A DNA stretch of 64,000 nucleotides, from positions 558,001 through 622,000 of the forward strand of contig NZ_JACFXU010000013.1 in assembly GCF_014077625.1 (NCBI RefSeq). Reading direction: 5' to 3'. The position numbers and the translations under genes are program-made. Of the stretch, positions 1 to 8,055 are shown piece after piece; position 1 is the stretch's first letter; every line of letters starts with the position of its first letter. The notes beneath the pieces were generated by a model that searched no databases, was not told where the DNA came from, and saw only the letters and a list, made by a program, of their open reading frames with translations. Source of the DNA: Sediminihaliea albiluteola. Lineage in GTDB: Bacteria; Pseudomonadota; Gammaproteobacteria; Pseudomonadales; Halieaceae.

Positions 1-1
1 T

Positions 2-253
2 GTGCACGCAGAGGCGGAGCAGGACCCGGAGCGCATCAGAGAGCTTCTGGTGCAACAAATCTATAGTCCGGTACAGTGGACAGCCTGTGTGGCTAGCATT
101 GTCTCCCGTGGTATCACAGAGATGGTAGAGTGTGGGCCAGGCAAAGTGCTGAGCGGCCTGAATCGCCGTATTGATAAGTCCTTGAACAGCCACTCACTCG
201 AGGACCCAGAAGCACTGCAGGCGACTAAGCTTGCTTTGACTGGTCAGAAATAA
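2..253 (+). CDS. fabD: Malonyl-CoA:ACP transacylase, C-terminal end (partial)
   Basis: The frame is open at the left window edge; the first GTG is an internal valine codon and the true start lies outside. The 83 visible residues match the C-terminus of FabD, which loads malonyl groups onto acyl carrier protein: IYSPVQWTACV and the segment EMVECGPGKVLSGL are typical of the end of the family. fabG follows 17 bp after the stop, the usual fab gene order. The active-site serine and histidine lie upstream and cannot be checked here. Confidence 0.93.
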   Translation: MHAEAEQDPERIRELLVQQIYSPVQWTACVASIVSRGITEMVECGPGKVLSGLNRRIDKSLNSHSLEDPEALQATKLALTGQK

Positions 254-270
254 TAAGGAGTCAAATTGGT

Positions 271-1014
271 ATGGCGGAAGAACAGAAAGTCGCCTTAGTC
301 ACCGGTGCCAGTCGTGGCATTGGTCGCAGTATTGCCGAGCGCCTAGCGGCTGATGGTTTTATTGTAGTTGGTACAGCTACCAGTGATAATGGGGCCCAAG
401 CGATTTCCTCTTACCTGCAGGCCGCGGGTAACTCTGGATGCGGCATGACACTAGATGTTTCAAGTGACGACAGTGTGAGCGCGGTGCTAAAGAGCTTGAC
501 AGAACAATACTCGGCGCCTTTGGTATTGGTTAACAATGCCGGTATTACCCGTGACAACCTGCTGATGCGCATGAAAGCGGATGAGTGGAGCGATGTCATC
601 GATACAAACCTCAACTCATTATATCGAGTGAGTAAGGCCTGCCTGCGGGGCATGACCAAAGCGCGCTGGGGTCGTATTGTTAACATTACTTCAGTGGTAG
701 GCTCTATGGGTAATATGGGGCAGAGCAATTACGCCGCAAGCAAGGCCGGTGCCGAGGGTTTTACTCGCGCACTCGCTCGTGAGCTGGGTTCCCGCGCTGT
801 GACAGTTAACAGTGTGGCCCCCGGTTTTATCGATACTGACATGACCCGTGAGCTCTCAGATGAGCAGCGTGATTTAATGTTGGGCCAAATTCCCTTGGGG
901 CGTTTGGGTCAACCGGAAGAAATTGCCGCCTTGGTTGGATTCTTGTGTAGTGATGTAGCAGGCTACATTACAGGCGAGACTCTTCATATCAATGGTGGTA
1001 TGTATATGGCGTAA
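271..1014 (+). CDS. fabG: 3-oxoacyl-ACP reductase FabG
   Basis: NADPH-dependent short-chain dehydrogenase that reduces 3-oxoacyl-ACP in the fatty acid elongation cycle in the cytoplasm. The 247 residues are full length. The cofactor motif TGASRGIG is at residues 11-18, NNAG at 88-91, and the catalytic tetrad is N113, S141, Y154 and K158. The start is ATG with AAGGAG 10 bases upstream. It sits between fabD and acpP, which separates it from the many other SDR enzymes and supports the FabG assignment. Confidence 0.97.
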   Translation: MAEEQKVALVTGASRGIGRSIAERLAADGFIVVGTATSDNGAQAISSYLQAAGNSGCGMTLDVSSDDSVSAVLKSLTEQYSAPLVLVNNAGITRDNLLMRMKADEWSDVIDTNLNSLYRVSKACLRGMTKARWGRIVNITSVVGSMGNMGQSNYAASKAGAEGFTRALARELGSRAVTVNSVAPGFIDTDMTRELSDEQRDLMLGQIPLGRLGQPEEIAALVGFLCSDVAGYITGETLHINGGMYMA

Positions 1015-1160
1015 GCCAAGGAACCTTTGTACAATCATGGCGCGGCGCAACGCGTCTAAAACGAAAGAACTTCTTACTGGCTTGAAAAACAGAGTAAAAT
1101 CAGTCGTTCAGCCGGTTTGTTGGTTTGATTAAGCACTAAACTCAGGAGTGACCTAATATC

Positions 1161-1397
1161 ATGAGCAGTATTGAAGAACGCGTTAAGAAGATCGTTGCAG
1201 AGCAACTTGGCGTCAAAGAAGAAGAAGTACAGACAGAAGCCTCCTTCGTAGAAGACCTGGGTGCAGACTCATTGGATACTGTCGAACTGGTTATGGCGCT
1301 GGAAGAAGAATTCGAAACTGAAATTCCAGACGAAGAAGCTGAAAAGATCACCACTGTGAAGTTGGCGATTGATTACATCAGCGAAAACCTCGCCTGA
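1161..1397 (+). CDS. acpP: Acyl carrier protein
   Basis: Small acidic carrier (78 residues) that holds growing acyl chains on 4'-phosphopantetheine. The attachment serine is S37 in [16 protein letters not shown] lies 12 bases before the ATG. The 146-bp gap after fabG is longer than the other gaps in the cluster and may hold a separate acpP promoter, which would fit the high demand for ACP, but no clear promoter could be picked. A hairpin with a T-run follows the stop. Confidence 0.98.
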   Translation: MSSIEERVKKIVAEQLGVKEEEVQTEASFVEDLGADSLDTVELVMALEEEFETEIPDEEAEKITTVKLAIDYISENLA

Positions 1398-1415
1398 TAT
1401 TTCCACACTGTACCG

Positions 1416-1450
1416 AAAAGCCGTTTCTATTTAACATAGAGCGGCTTTTT
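1416..1450 (+). terminator. Hairpin with T-run between acpP and fabF
   Basis: AAAAGCCG (1416-1423) pairs with CGGCTTTT (1442-1449), with a short extra CTAT/ATAG pairing in the loop, and five T follow the GC part. Lying inside the fab operon, it probably lets part of the transcripts end after acpP, giving more acpP than fabF mRNA. Confidence 0.7.
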
Positions 1451-1496
1451 CTCGTTATAGCACCACCCGATTAAATTTTACTAAGGAGCTTGCGCC

Positions 1497-2738
1497 GTGA
1501 ATGGCAGAAGAGTAGTTGTCACAGGCCTTGGCATGGTGAGTCCCCTCGGGCTGACTGTTGAAGATACCTGGCAGAATATTCTCGCGGGCAAGAGCGGAGC
1601 CGCTACGATTGAGGCTTTTGATGTTTCCGCGTACTCCACCCAATTTAGTGCTAGTGTCAAAAACTTTGACCCGAGCCCTTATTTGGCGGCCAAAGAATCT
1701 CGCAAGATGGATGTCTTTGTGCAATACGGCATGGCTGCCGGTATTCAGGCCATGGAAGACGCAGGCCTAGAAATTACTGAGGCTAACGCTGCCCGAGTAG
1801 GAGCTGCGATAGGCTCCGGTATCGGTGGCATTGGCCAGATAGAAAAAAACACTGAAATAGTACGCACATCAGGGCCGCGTAAAATCTCACCCTTCTTTGT
1901 ACCCGGTTCAATTATCAACATGATTGCCGGTAACCTGTCGGTGAAATACAACATGCAGGGACCAAACTTAGCCATTGTGACCGCCTGTACCAGTGGCACG
2001 CACAATATTGGCCTCGGCGCGCGCCTTATTGCCCAAGGTGATGCCGATGCCATGCTGGTCGGCGGTGCTGAGATGGCGACCACACCAGTAGGTTTGGGTG
2101 GCTTTGCCGCAGCCAGAGCACTTTCCACGCGCAACGACGATCCAGCCGCGGCCTCGCGTCCCTGGGATAAAGACCGCGATGGTTTTGTGCTCGGTGATGG
2201 TGCTGGCGTGATGCTGCTCGAAGATTATGAATCGGCCAAAGCTCGCGGGGCTAAAATTTATGCCGAGCTGAGCGGTTTTGGTATGAGCGGTGATGCTTTC
2301 CACATGACGCTGCCGCCAGAAGATGGCCGCGGCGCCGCTGCCGCCATGCGCAACGCGATTCACGATTCAAAAATACCGGTGGATCAAATCGATTACATCA
2401 ACGCCCATGGCACCTCGACTCATGCTGGCGATAAGGCTGAAAGCGAAGCCATCAAGTCGGTGATGGGCGCAGCAGCCGAGCAGGTAGCGGTTAGCTCAAC
2501 TAAGTCGATGATTGGTCACTTACTCGGTGCAGCAGGCGCTGTAGAGGCCATTTTCTCAGTGCTGGCACTGCGCGACCAAGTGGCGCCACCAACGATCAAC
2601 CTCGATAATCCCGACGAGGGCTGCGATCTCAACTACGTGCCTCATAACGCACAAGAGCGCATCATTCGCAATGTGCTGTCTAACTCTTTTGGTTTTGGTG
2701 GTACCAACGGTTCACTCTTGTTCAGCAGGCTTGACTGA
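1497..2738 (+). CDS. fabF: 3-oxoacyl-ACP synthase II (KAS II)
   Basis: Condensing enzyme that extends acyl-ACP with malonyl-ACP. The 413 residues match the usual FabF length. The Cys-His-His triad is visible: C164 in [10 protein letters not shown]304 in [11 protein letters not shown] and H341 in [11 protein letters not shown], with the FGFGGTN glycine-rich segment near the end. The start is GTG with AAGGAG 8 bases upstream. It follows acpP and is 11 bp before pabC, as in E. coli. Confidence 0.98.
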   Translation: MNGRRVVVTGLGMVSPLGLTVEDTWQNILAGKSGAATIEAFDVSAYSTQFSASVKNFDPSPYLAAKESRKMDVFVQYGMAAGIQAMEDAGLEITEANAARVGAAIGSGIGGIGQIEKNTEIVRTSGPRKISPFFVPGSIINMIAGNLSVKYNMQGPNLAIVTACTSGTHNIGLGARLIAQGDADAMLVGGAEMATTPVGLGGFAAARALSTRNDDPAAASRPWDKDRDGFVLGDGAGVMLLEDYESAKARGAKIYAELSGFGMSGDAFHMTLPPEDGRGAAAAMRNAIHDSKIPVDQIDYINAHGTSTHAGDKAESEAIKSVMGAAAEQVAVSSTKSMIGHLLGAAGAVEAIFSVLALRDQVAPPTINLDNPDEGCDLNYVPHNAQERIIRNVLSNSFGFGGTNGSLLFSRLD

Positions 2739-2749
2739 CTGCGCCCCCA

Positions 2750-3598
2750 GTGCCTCAGGATGAAGTGATTTGGGTCGATGGCGAGCGCTCAGCAAGCTTG
2801 CCATTGCCCGACCGCGGCCTGTCTTTTGGCGATGGCCTGTTTGAAACACTACTCATTGTCAATGGCAGATCGCCTTGGCTGGATTACCATCGCCAGCGCC
2901 TCGAAGCTGGCTTGGCTGCTCTGCACTTTCCCGCCTTGGGTAGTACTTTTGATGAGGCCGTGGCGCTTGCCCTAAGCAGCCTGGCCCCTCAAGCTGTCGC
3001 GGCGCTGCGCATCACCGTGACCCGCGGTAGCGGACCGCGGGGTTATCAAGCCCCCAGTCCAACAGTGCCGCGCTTGGTGGCTCAACTGAGCAGCCTGTCC
3101 CTCGACCCCTTTACTTGTCCAGCGCCGGCAAAGCTGGCGGTATCCTCGCTAAGGCTGGCCTCACAGCCACTACTGGCAGGAATCAAACACCTCAATCGTC
3201 TCGAACAGGTCTTGGCGACCCGGGAGTTTCGTGCGCAGAATGTCGATGAGGCAGTGATGTGCAATCAACAAGGGCAGGTGGTATCGGTGGTGGCGGGCAA
3301 TCTCTTTGCGGTTGTCAAAGGTGAGTTATACACGCCAAGCCTGCAGGATTGCGGTGTGAGCGGTACTCGCCGCAGGGCTCTTATAGAGCGCTGGGCACCG
3401 CGTTTAGGTTTAACAGTTCATCAGCAAGCGCTGTCATTGGAGCAGTGCTTAGATGCCGATGAGTTGCTGTTTTGTAATAGCCTGCAAGGCCTTCGTGCGG
3501 TGGCGCAGCTGGGGGCGAAATGCTGGGGGGAGCATCCTCTTAGCCAGGCCCTGCAACAGCAATACCTGGCGGATTTGCAGCAGAGCGTGGGCTTATGA
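2750..3598 (+). CDS. pabC: Aminodeoxychorismate lyase
   Basis: PLP enzyme of the class IV aminotransferase fold that converts 4-amino-4-deoxychorismate to p-aminobenzoate and pyruvate for folate synthesis. The 282 residues include the likely PLP lysine K146 in AGIKHLNRLEQVLA and the N-terminal DRGLSFGDGLFETL segment typical of the family. The start is GTG and the stop overlaps the mltG start (ATGA). The fabF-pabC-mltG-tmk-holB order is the classic one, which decides between PabC and a D-amino acid or branched-chain aminotransferase. Confidence 0.93.
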   Translation: MPQDEVIWVDGERSASLPLPDRGLSFGDGLFETLLIVNGRSPWLDYHRQRLEAGLAALHFPALGSTFDEAVALALSSLAPQAVAALRITVTRGSGPRGYQAPSPTVPRLVAQLSSLSLDPFTCPAPAKLAVSSLRLASQPLLAGIKHLNRLEQVLATREFRAQNVDEAVMCNQQGQVVSVVAGNLFAVVKGELYTPSLQDCGVSGTRRRALIERWAPRLGLTVHQQALSLEQCLDADELLFCNSLQGLRAVAQLGAKCWGEHPLSQALQQQYLADLQQSVGL

Positions 3599-4638
3599 AA
3601 CGCGTATTATTGTGGTTCTTAGTGATCTGTAGCTTATTGGCGCTGCTGTTAACGGCCCTGGGTTTTGAGCTAAAGCGGCGCTGGGAGCAGCCTCTAGCCA
3701 TTAGCGAAGAGGGCTTGTTGTTTGAGCTAAAACAAGGCGACAGCCTCAATAGTGTCGCCCATCGCCTAGTGGATCAAGGGCTGCTTGACCAGCCCTACAT
3801 GCTGACTCTCTATGGCCGACTTACTGGCCTCGATAGCCGTTTGCAGCGCGGTGAATATCTGTTGCCCCATGGGCTAAAGCAAGCCGAACTGCTCGAGCTC
3901 TTGCTAAGTGGCAACGTGGTGCAGTATCAAGTGACCATCCCTGAAGGTCTGACCCTAAGGCAAGCTTTAGAATTATTGGCTAGGCAAGAGTCTTTAGAGC
4001 GCAGCCTTGATGGTCTGGAAGATGGAAGGATTGCAGCCCTCACTAAAAATTACCCCAGCCCTGAGGGCTTGTTTTTACCAGAAACCTATCGCTATGTTCG
4101 CGGCGATAGTGATTGGAATATTCTACAGCGCGCCTTTGCTGCGATGCAGCGTTTGTTGGCTGAAGAGTGGCAGGATAGAGATGATGAACTGCCACTGGCA
4201 AGCCCCTACGAAGCCTTAGTGCTGGCTTCTATCATTGAGCGCGAGACCGGCGTAGCGAGTGAGCGCGGGGAAATAGCCGGTGTGTTTGTGCGCCGTTTGA
4301 ATAAGGGCATGCGCCTGCAAACTGATCCCACAGTGATTTATGGCCTGGGCAGCGAGTTTGACGGCAACTTGCGTCGAAGTCATTTGCGGGACGAGGAAAA
4401 CCCTTACAACACCTATCGTCATCACGGCTTGCCACCGTCGCCTATCGCCTTACCCGGTGCTGCAGCAATACATGCAGCATTGCACCCTAAGGATGGCGAT
4501 ACTCTGTTTTTTGTTGCCCGGGGAGATGGCAGCCATGTATTTAGTGCCACCCTTGATGCCCACCAGCGAGCCGTGCGTAAATATCAGCTGCGCCGTCGTG
4601 CCGATTATCGTTCCACACCACAGCCAGAGGTAAAGTAG
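3595..4638 (+). CDS. mltG: Endolytic murein transglycosylase MltG (YceG)
   Basis: Inner-membrane lytic transglycosylase that cuts nascent glycan strands and is thought to set their length. The 347 residues begin with one membrane segment (about 4-23) followed by a periplasmic YceG domain. The conserved ASIIERETG motif (211-219) holds the catalytic glutamate, probably E215, and [10 protein letters not shown] and [16 protein letters not shown] are also conserved. Start and stop overlap both neighbours, consistent with translational coupling. Confidence 0.96.
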   Translation: MKRVLLWFLVICSLLALLLTALGFELKRRWEQPLAISEEGLLFELKQGDSLNSVAHRLVDQGLLDQPYMLTLYGRLTGLDSRLQRGEYLLPHGLKQAELLELLLSGNVVQYQVTIPEGLTLRQALELLARQESLERSLDGLEDGRIAALTKNYPSPEGLFLPETYRYVRGDSDWNILQRAFAAMQRLLAEEWQDRDDELPLASPYEALVLASIIERETGVASERGEIAGVFVRRLNKGMRLQTDPTVIYGLGSEFDGNLRRSHLRDEENPYNTYRHHGLPPSPIALPGAAAIHAALHPKDGDTLFFVARGDGSHVFSATLDAHQRAVRKYQLRRRADYRSTPQPEVK

Positions 4639-5294
4639 TGCCAAATCAAGCACCGCCCAGAGGACTATTTATCACCGTAGAAGGCGGAGAGGGCGTGGGC
4701 AAATCGACCAATATTGAATACCTTCGGCGCTACCTTGTAGAGCATGGAGTGGATTTAGTGGTCAGTCGCGAGCCCGGCGGTACGGCTATGGCAGAAGATA
4801 TTCGCCAAGTCTTGATCAGCTCACGAACTGAGCCAGTGGCTGCTATGACAGAATTGCTGTTGATATTTGCAGCGCGGGCGCAGCACATTGAAACAGTGAT
4901 TGAGCCAGCTTTGGCCCGTGGGCAGTGGGTGCTATGTGATCGTTTTACTGATGCTACTTACGCTTATCAGGCCGGCGGCCGTGGGATGGACCCAGAACTC
5001 ATCCGCCATCTAGAACAGCTTGTACAGGGAGACTTGCGCCCCGACATCACCTTGCTACTGGATGCTACAGTTGCTGTTGGTATGGAGCGGGCTAGAGATC
5101 GCGGCGCCCTCGATCGCTTTGAGCAAGAGCAATTAGAGTTTTTCGAGCGCGTGCGCTCAACCTACCTGCAATTGGCCCGAGAGAGTAGCGGTCGCTACCG
5201 AATTATTGACGCCAACCAAGACTTAGCACAAGTACAACAGCAGTTGCATGGAGTTTGTGAAGAGCTACTGGATTGCTGGGGTGTAAGGCAGTGA
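4638..5294 (+). CDS. tmk: Thymidylate kinase
   Basis: Phosphorylates dTMP to dTDP. In the 218 residues the P-loop GGEGVGKST is at about 16-24, REPGGT at 44-49, and the [11 protein letters not shown] segment contributes to thymidine binding. The GTG start shares its G with the mltG TAG stop, a one-base overlap. It is followed by holB with a GTGA overlap. Length and motifs are normal for a bacterial enzyme. Confidence 0.97.
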   Translation: MPNQAPPRGLFITVEGGEGVGKSTNIEYLRRYLVEHGVDLVVSREPGGTAMAEDIRQVLISSRTEPVAAMTELLLIFAARAQHIETVIEPALARGQWVLCDRFTDATYAYQAGGRGMDPELIRHLEQLVQGDLRPDITLLLDATVAVGMERARDRGALDRFEQEQLEFFERVRSTYLQLARESSGRYRIIDANQDLAQVQQQLHGVCEELLDCWGVRQ

Positions 5295-6301
5295 TAGAGC
5301 TGAACGCGCTGCCCGTAATTAGTGCGCCACTGCCCTGGCAGAGTGATGCCTGGTCACAATGTCTTCAGCAATTGGAACAGGGGCGTTTCCCCCATGCTTT
5401 ACTTATTTCTGGCGCCCCGGGTATCGGTAAGTCGCGCTTTGCCCTCGCTTTGGCCCGACTGCTGCTATGCCACCGTCCCAATGCGGGGCACAACTGCGGC
5501 GAATGTCCCGCCTGCGAGCATAGCCGGCAAGGCACTCACGGTGATTTTCGCTGGGTGCAGGCAGAGGGTGATAGCCGGGTAATCAAGGTTGATCAGATCC
5601 GCGATGCCATTAACTTTGCCCAATGGACTGCGGGTTTTGGTCAGCGCAAAGTGCTGGTGCTGGCGCCAGCCGACGACATGAACATCAATTCGGCCAACGC
5701 CTTACTGAAATCCCTGGAAGAGCCCGCTGCTAACACCCATATGATTCTCGTTTGCCAGCGCCTTCATGGCGTACCGGCAACGGTTCGCTCGCGCTGTCAG
5801 TTACTGAAGTTGCCCTTGCCTGAGGCTGCACTCAGCTTGGACTGGCTCGATCAAGTTACCGGTGATCGACAGAGCAGTAGCGCGCTACTTAAGATTGCCG
5901 AACAGCGCCCCCTGCAAGCTGAGCAATTATACCGCGAGGCCGGTGCTGAAGGGGCGCTGCAACAGGAAGATGCCCTGACTGCTTTGGTTGAGCATCGCAT
6001 GAGCGTAGCTGAAGTCCACAAGGTGTTGGGTGAAGTGCCGCCCCCTGAGTTGTTGATTGTATTGCTGAGTTTTGTCGAGCGATGGATTAAAAATATGGAC
6101 GCAGCAAGCTTAGCCGCATCTGGGCGAAGCGCCTTTGCCTTACTCGATAGCTTGCGTCTGCAGCAGGTGGCGGTAGCCGGAGGCTCCAACCCGAACCGGC
6201 AACTGTTCACTGAGTCACTACTTATTCGCCTGCGGCGAGAGTTGGGCCCTGCACAAAGCAATGCTAAGATGCCGCGAAATCGGAGGGCCATGACCAAATG
6301 A
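5291..6301 (+). CDS. holB: DNA polymerase III subunit delta prime
   Basis: Clamp-loader subunit of the replicative polymerase. The Walker A-like [11 protein letters not shown] lies near the N-terminus and is followed by a zinc module with cysteines in [26 protein letters not shown] matches the family. The frame is open from a TTG at 5273, but the GTG at 5291 is preferred: it overlaps the tmk stop (GTGA) and gives a normal 336-residue protein. The stop overlaps the pilZ start. Confidence 0.94.
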   Translation: MIELNALPVISAPLPWQSDAWSQCLQQLEQGRFPHALLISGAPGIGKSRFALALARLLLCHRPNAGHNCGECPACEHSRQGTHGDFRWVQAEGDSRVIKVDQIRDAINFAQWTAGFGQRKVLVLAPADDMNINSANALLKSLEEPAANTHMILVCQRLHGVPATVRSRCQLLKLPLPEAALSLDWLDQVTGDRQSSSALLKIAEQRPLQAEQLYREAGAEGALQQEDALTALVEHRMSVAEVHKVLGEVPPPELLIVLLSFVERWIKNMDAASLAASGRSAFALLDSLRLQQVAVAGGSNPNRQLFTESLLIRLRRELGPAQSNAKMPRNRRAMTK

Positions 6302-6651
6302 ATGACCAAGTTCGCCATAGCCGCAATGGCATTCTCTCGCTGACTATCAAAGACCCCGCGGTACTGTATTCAGCCTATATGCCATTTTTGACCCATGGCG
6401 GTCTCTTCGTGCCGACTAATAATAGCTATCAGTTGGGTGACGAGGTATTTATGCTGCTCAGCCTGCTTGACGAATCGGAAAAAATTCCTGTCTCCGGCAA
6501 GGTGGTCTGGGTGACCCCGAGAGGCGCTCAGGGTAATCGCGTGGCGGGAATTGGTGTGCAGTTCTCCGAGGAAGACGCCGAGCTCAACCTTAAAATTGAA
6601 AACCATTTAGCGGGTACTTCGGGCTCAGCGCGTCCGACACATAGCATGTAG
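6298..6651 (+). CDS. pilZ: PilZ-domain protein (type IV pilus PilZ type)
   Basis: 117 residues forming one PilZ domain, with the conserved GGLFVPT segment at about 33-39. CGGAGG lies about 12 bases before the ATG, which overlaps the holB stop (ATGA). The holB-pilZ adjacency is that of canonical PilZ, needed for type IV pilus assembly and working with the PilB/FimX system. The RxxxR and (D/N)xSxxG c-di-GMP-binding motifs of other PilZ domains are absent, as expected for this non-binding type. The tatD gene that often follows is missing here. Confidence 0.9.
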   Translation: MNDQVRHSRNGILSLTIKDPAVLYSAYMPFLTHGGLFVPTNNSYQLGDEVFMLLSLLDESEKIPVSGKVVWVTPRGAQGNRVAGIGVQFSEEDAELNLKIENHLAGTSGSARPTHSM

Positions 6652-6734
6652 CTTGGAGTTGGACATTGTTAATGCGCTTAATGTTTAACTTTAAGATAAG
6701 GCTCTAAGCTATTGATATTATGTTATTGCGCATG

Positions 6735-6761
6735 AAAAAATGGGTCCCGGGGAGGGACCCA
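6735..6761 (-). terminator. Intrinsic terminator reading on the minus strand
   Basis: An 8-bp perfect stem, TGGGTCCC (6741-6748) and GGGACCCA (6754-6761), with a 5-nt loop. Six A precede it on the plus strand (6735-6740), so on the minus strand the stem is followed directly by six T. The plus-strand side has no T-run, so it fits poorly as the end of the holB-pilZ transcript. Confidence 0.75.
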
Positions 6762-6919
6762 ATAAGACCATTAGGAGTGAAACATTAGGAATTGCTTCCT
6801 TAAAGGAACATTGGGTGTGCTCCTTGCAGTCACCCGATAGTGCTAGGGGATAGGTAACTGCACCCTTAGTATGGCCTATAAGTGGTAATTTTCCATAGTT
6901 TCACAGCCAATTCTTAGTA
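6735..6919 (-). ncRNA. Candidate small RNA on the minus strand
   Basis: No protein is evident between pilZ and the GH84 gene (6652-6975). On the minus strand there is a promoter-like pair (6953-6926) and, about 185 nt later, a textbook intrinsic terminator (6761-6735). The predicted RNA could fold: TGCAGTTACC pairs with GGTGACTGCA (10 pairs, one G-U), TTCCTT with AAGGAA, and TATGG with CCATA. No family is recognised; the ends do not pair as in 6S RNA. Because stems are symmetrical, a plus-strand leader is also possible, but only the minus strand has the U-tract. Confidence 0.45.
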
Positions 6920-6933
6920 TGTTTGGCTATAAG
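6865..6933. repeat. Imperfect direct repeat upstream of the GH84 gene
   Basis: CTTAGTATG occurs at 6865-6873 and 6913-6921. Each copy is followed by a GGC/GCC-containing spacer and CTATAAG, so the units span 6865-6882 and 6913-6933. Each unit has CTTA at one end and TAAG at the other, a weak dyad. The spacing is 48 bp. It could be a pair of regulator sites for the small RNA or the GH84 gene. Confidence 0.4.
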
Positions 6934-6953
6934 AGTATGCTTTTTTATGCCAA
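6926..6953 (-). promoter_or_regulatory. Sigma-70-like promoter for the candidate small RNA
   Basis: On the minus strand, TTGGCA (6953-6948) is followed after 16 bases by TATAGC (6931-6926). The pair lies within the 7-bp inverted repeat GTTTGGC/GCCAAAC (6921-6927, 6949-6955), so an operator reading is also possible. Confidence 0.4.
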
Positions 6954-6975
6954 ACCGTAGTCTAGCTGGGCAAAA

Positions 6976-8052
6976 ATGATGAAACGGTCAGCAGTGATCC
7001 TGCCTCAGGGTGATTTTCTTTGCGGCATTGTCGAGGGCTATTACGGCCGCACTTGGTCCCATCAAGATCGCCTTGATTACGCGCAGTTTCTGCCCCAACT
7101 TGGCCTCAACAGCTTTCTCTACTGTCCCAAAAGTGACCCTTATTTACGCAAGCAGTGGTTTGCGCACTGGCCTCTAGCCCAGTGGCAGCAGTTGCTCGAG
7201 CTGTCGGCAAAGTATCGTGAGCAGGGGCTGCTTTTCGGTTTGGGTTTATCGCCTTTTGAGTTGTACCGACACTACGGTGCAAAGGAGCGGCAGCAGTTAA
7301 AGGACAAGGTTCAGCGAATCCAGGAGCTGCATCCGTCACTGTTGGCCCTGCTGTTCGATGATATGCCCGGCGCTGTGGTGGATTTAGCCGAGCGACAGGC
7401 GGAGATTATTGCCGATGTGCAAGCTTGGGCACCTGAGTTACGTCTCTTGATGTGCCCGACCTATTACTCTACTGATCCAGTGTTAGAGAAACACTTCGGG
7501 CCAATGCCAGCTGAGTATTGGTCCCGTTTAGGCACTTTGCTAGCAGAGCAGGTGGAGGTCTTTTGGACTGGCCCCAAAGTGTGCTCTGAATCTATTAGCT
7601 GTGCCGATTTAGTCGTTATTCAGGCAGCTTTTGGCCGCCCTGTAACACTCTGGGATAACTATCCAGTAAACGATGGGGCAGTGCGCAGCGATAAGTTGTA
7701 TTTGGAACCTCTGAGTCAGCGCAGCCCGAAGATAAACCAGCATCTGGCGGGGCACTTTTGCAACCCGATGAATCAAGCGCAGTTGTCACTGCCCGCCCTG
7801 CGCGGTCTAGCAGAGCTTTACAGCAATCAACTGCCGCAAGACCTTGAAGCTCAGTTGCTCGGTGAAGAATTATGGCGGCAACTGGCCCAGGATCGACATG
7901 CCTTTCAGTACGGTGGCTTGTCGGGTTTGGGTGAGCTGCGCCGCCAGGAGCTAAGCTCCCGTTACGCTCGCTTTACTGGGCCGGCAGCCGCTGAACTGGT
8001 CAGCTGGCTGCAGGGTGAATATACTTTCGATCCTGCTTGCCTTACGGACTGA
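6976..8052 (+). CDS. GH84-type beta-N-acetylglucosaminidase (O-GlcNAcase-like)
   Basis: 358 residues forming one NAGidase domain (glycoside hydrolase family 84), which removes N-acetylglucosamine by substrate-assisted catalysis. GIVEGYYG is at 17-24, and the paired catalytic aspartates are D128 and D129 in LLFDDMP; WDNYPVNDG follows later, as in the family. No signal peptide is visible, so it is predicted to be cytoplasmic. It lacks the extra domains of secreted GH84 enzymes. ATG codons lie at 6976 and 6979, without a good Shine-Dalgarno site. Only 3 bp separate it from the isomerase-like gene, so the two are probably co-transcribed. The natural substrate is unknown. Confidence 0.85.
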   Translation: MMKRSAVILPQGDFLCGIVEGYYGRTWSHQDRLDYAQFLPQLGLNSFLYCPKSDPYLRKQWFAHWPLAQWQQLLELSAKYREQGLLFGLGLSPFELYRHYGAKERQQLKDKVQRIQELHPSLLALLFDDMPGAVVDLAERQAEIIADVQAWAPELRLLMCPTYYSTDPVLEKHFGPMPAEYWSRLGTLLAEQVEVFWTGPKVCSESISCADLVVIQAAFGRPVTLWDNYPVNDGAVRSDKLYLEPLSQRSPKINQHLAGHFCNPMNQAQLSLPALRGLAELYSNQLPQDLEAQLLGEELWRQLAQDRHAFQYGGLSGLGELRRQELSSRYARFTGPAAAELVSWLQGEYTFDPACLTD

Positions 8053-8055
8053 GTC

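Noticed and set aside
411-728. Long antisense frames inside housekeeping genes (for example inside fabG, cysI, clpX, etfA)
   Set aside because: They are mirror frames produced by the codon bias of the real genes; none has a ribosome site or family features.
1037-1132. 31-codon basic frame between fabG and acpP
   Set aside because: Its ATG is 14 bases from the nearest AAGGA and no protein family or membrane pattern is visible; it is likely chance within the acpP leader.
6735-6919. 6S RNA as identity of the candidate small RNA
   Set aside because: The length fits, but the 5' and 3' ends do not pair and the neighbours are not the usual 6S neighbours.
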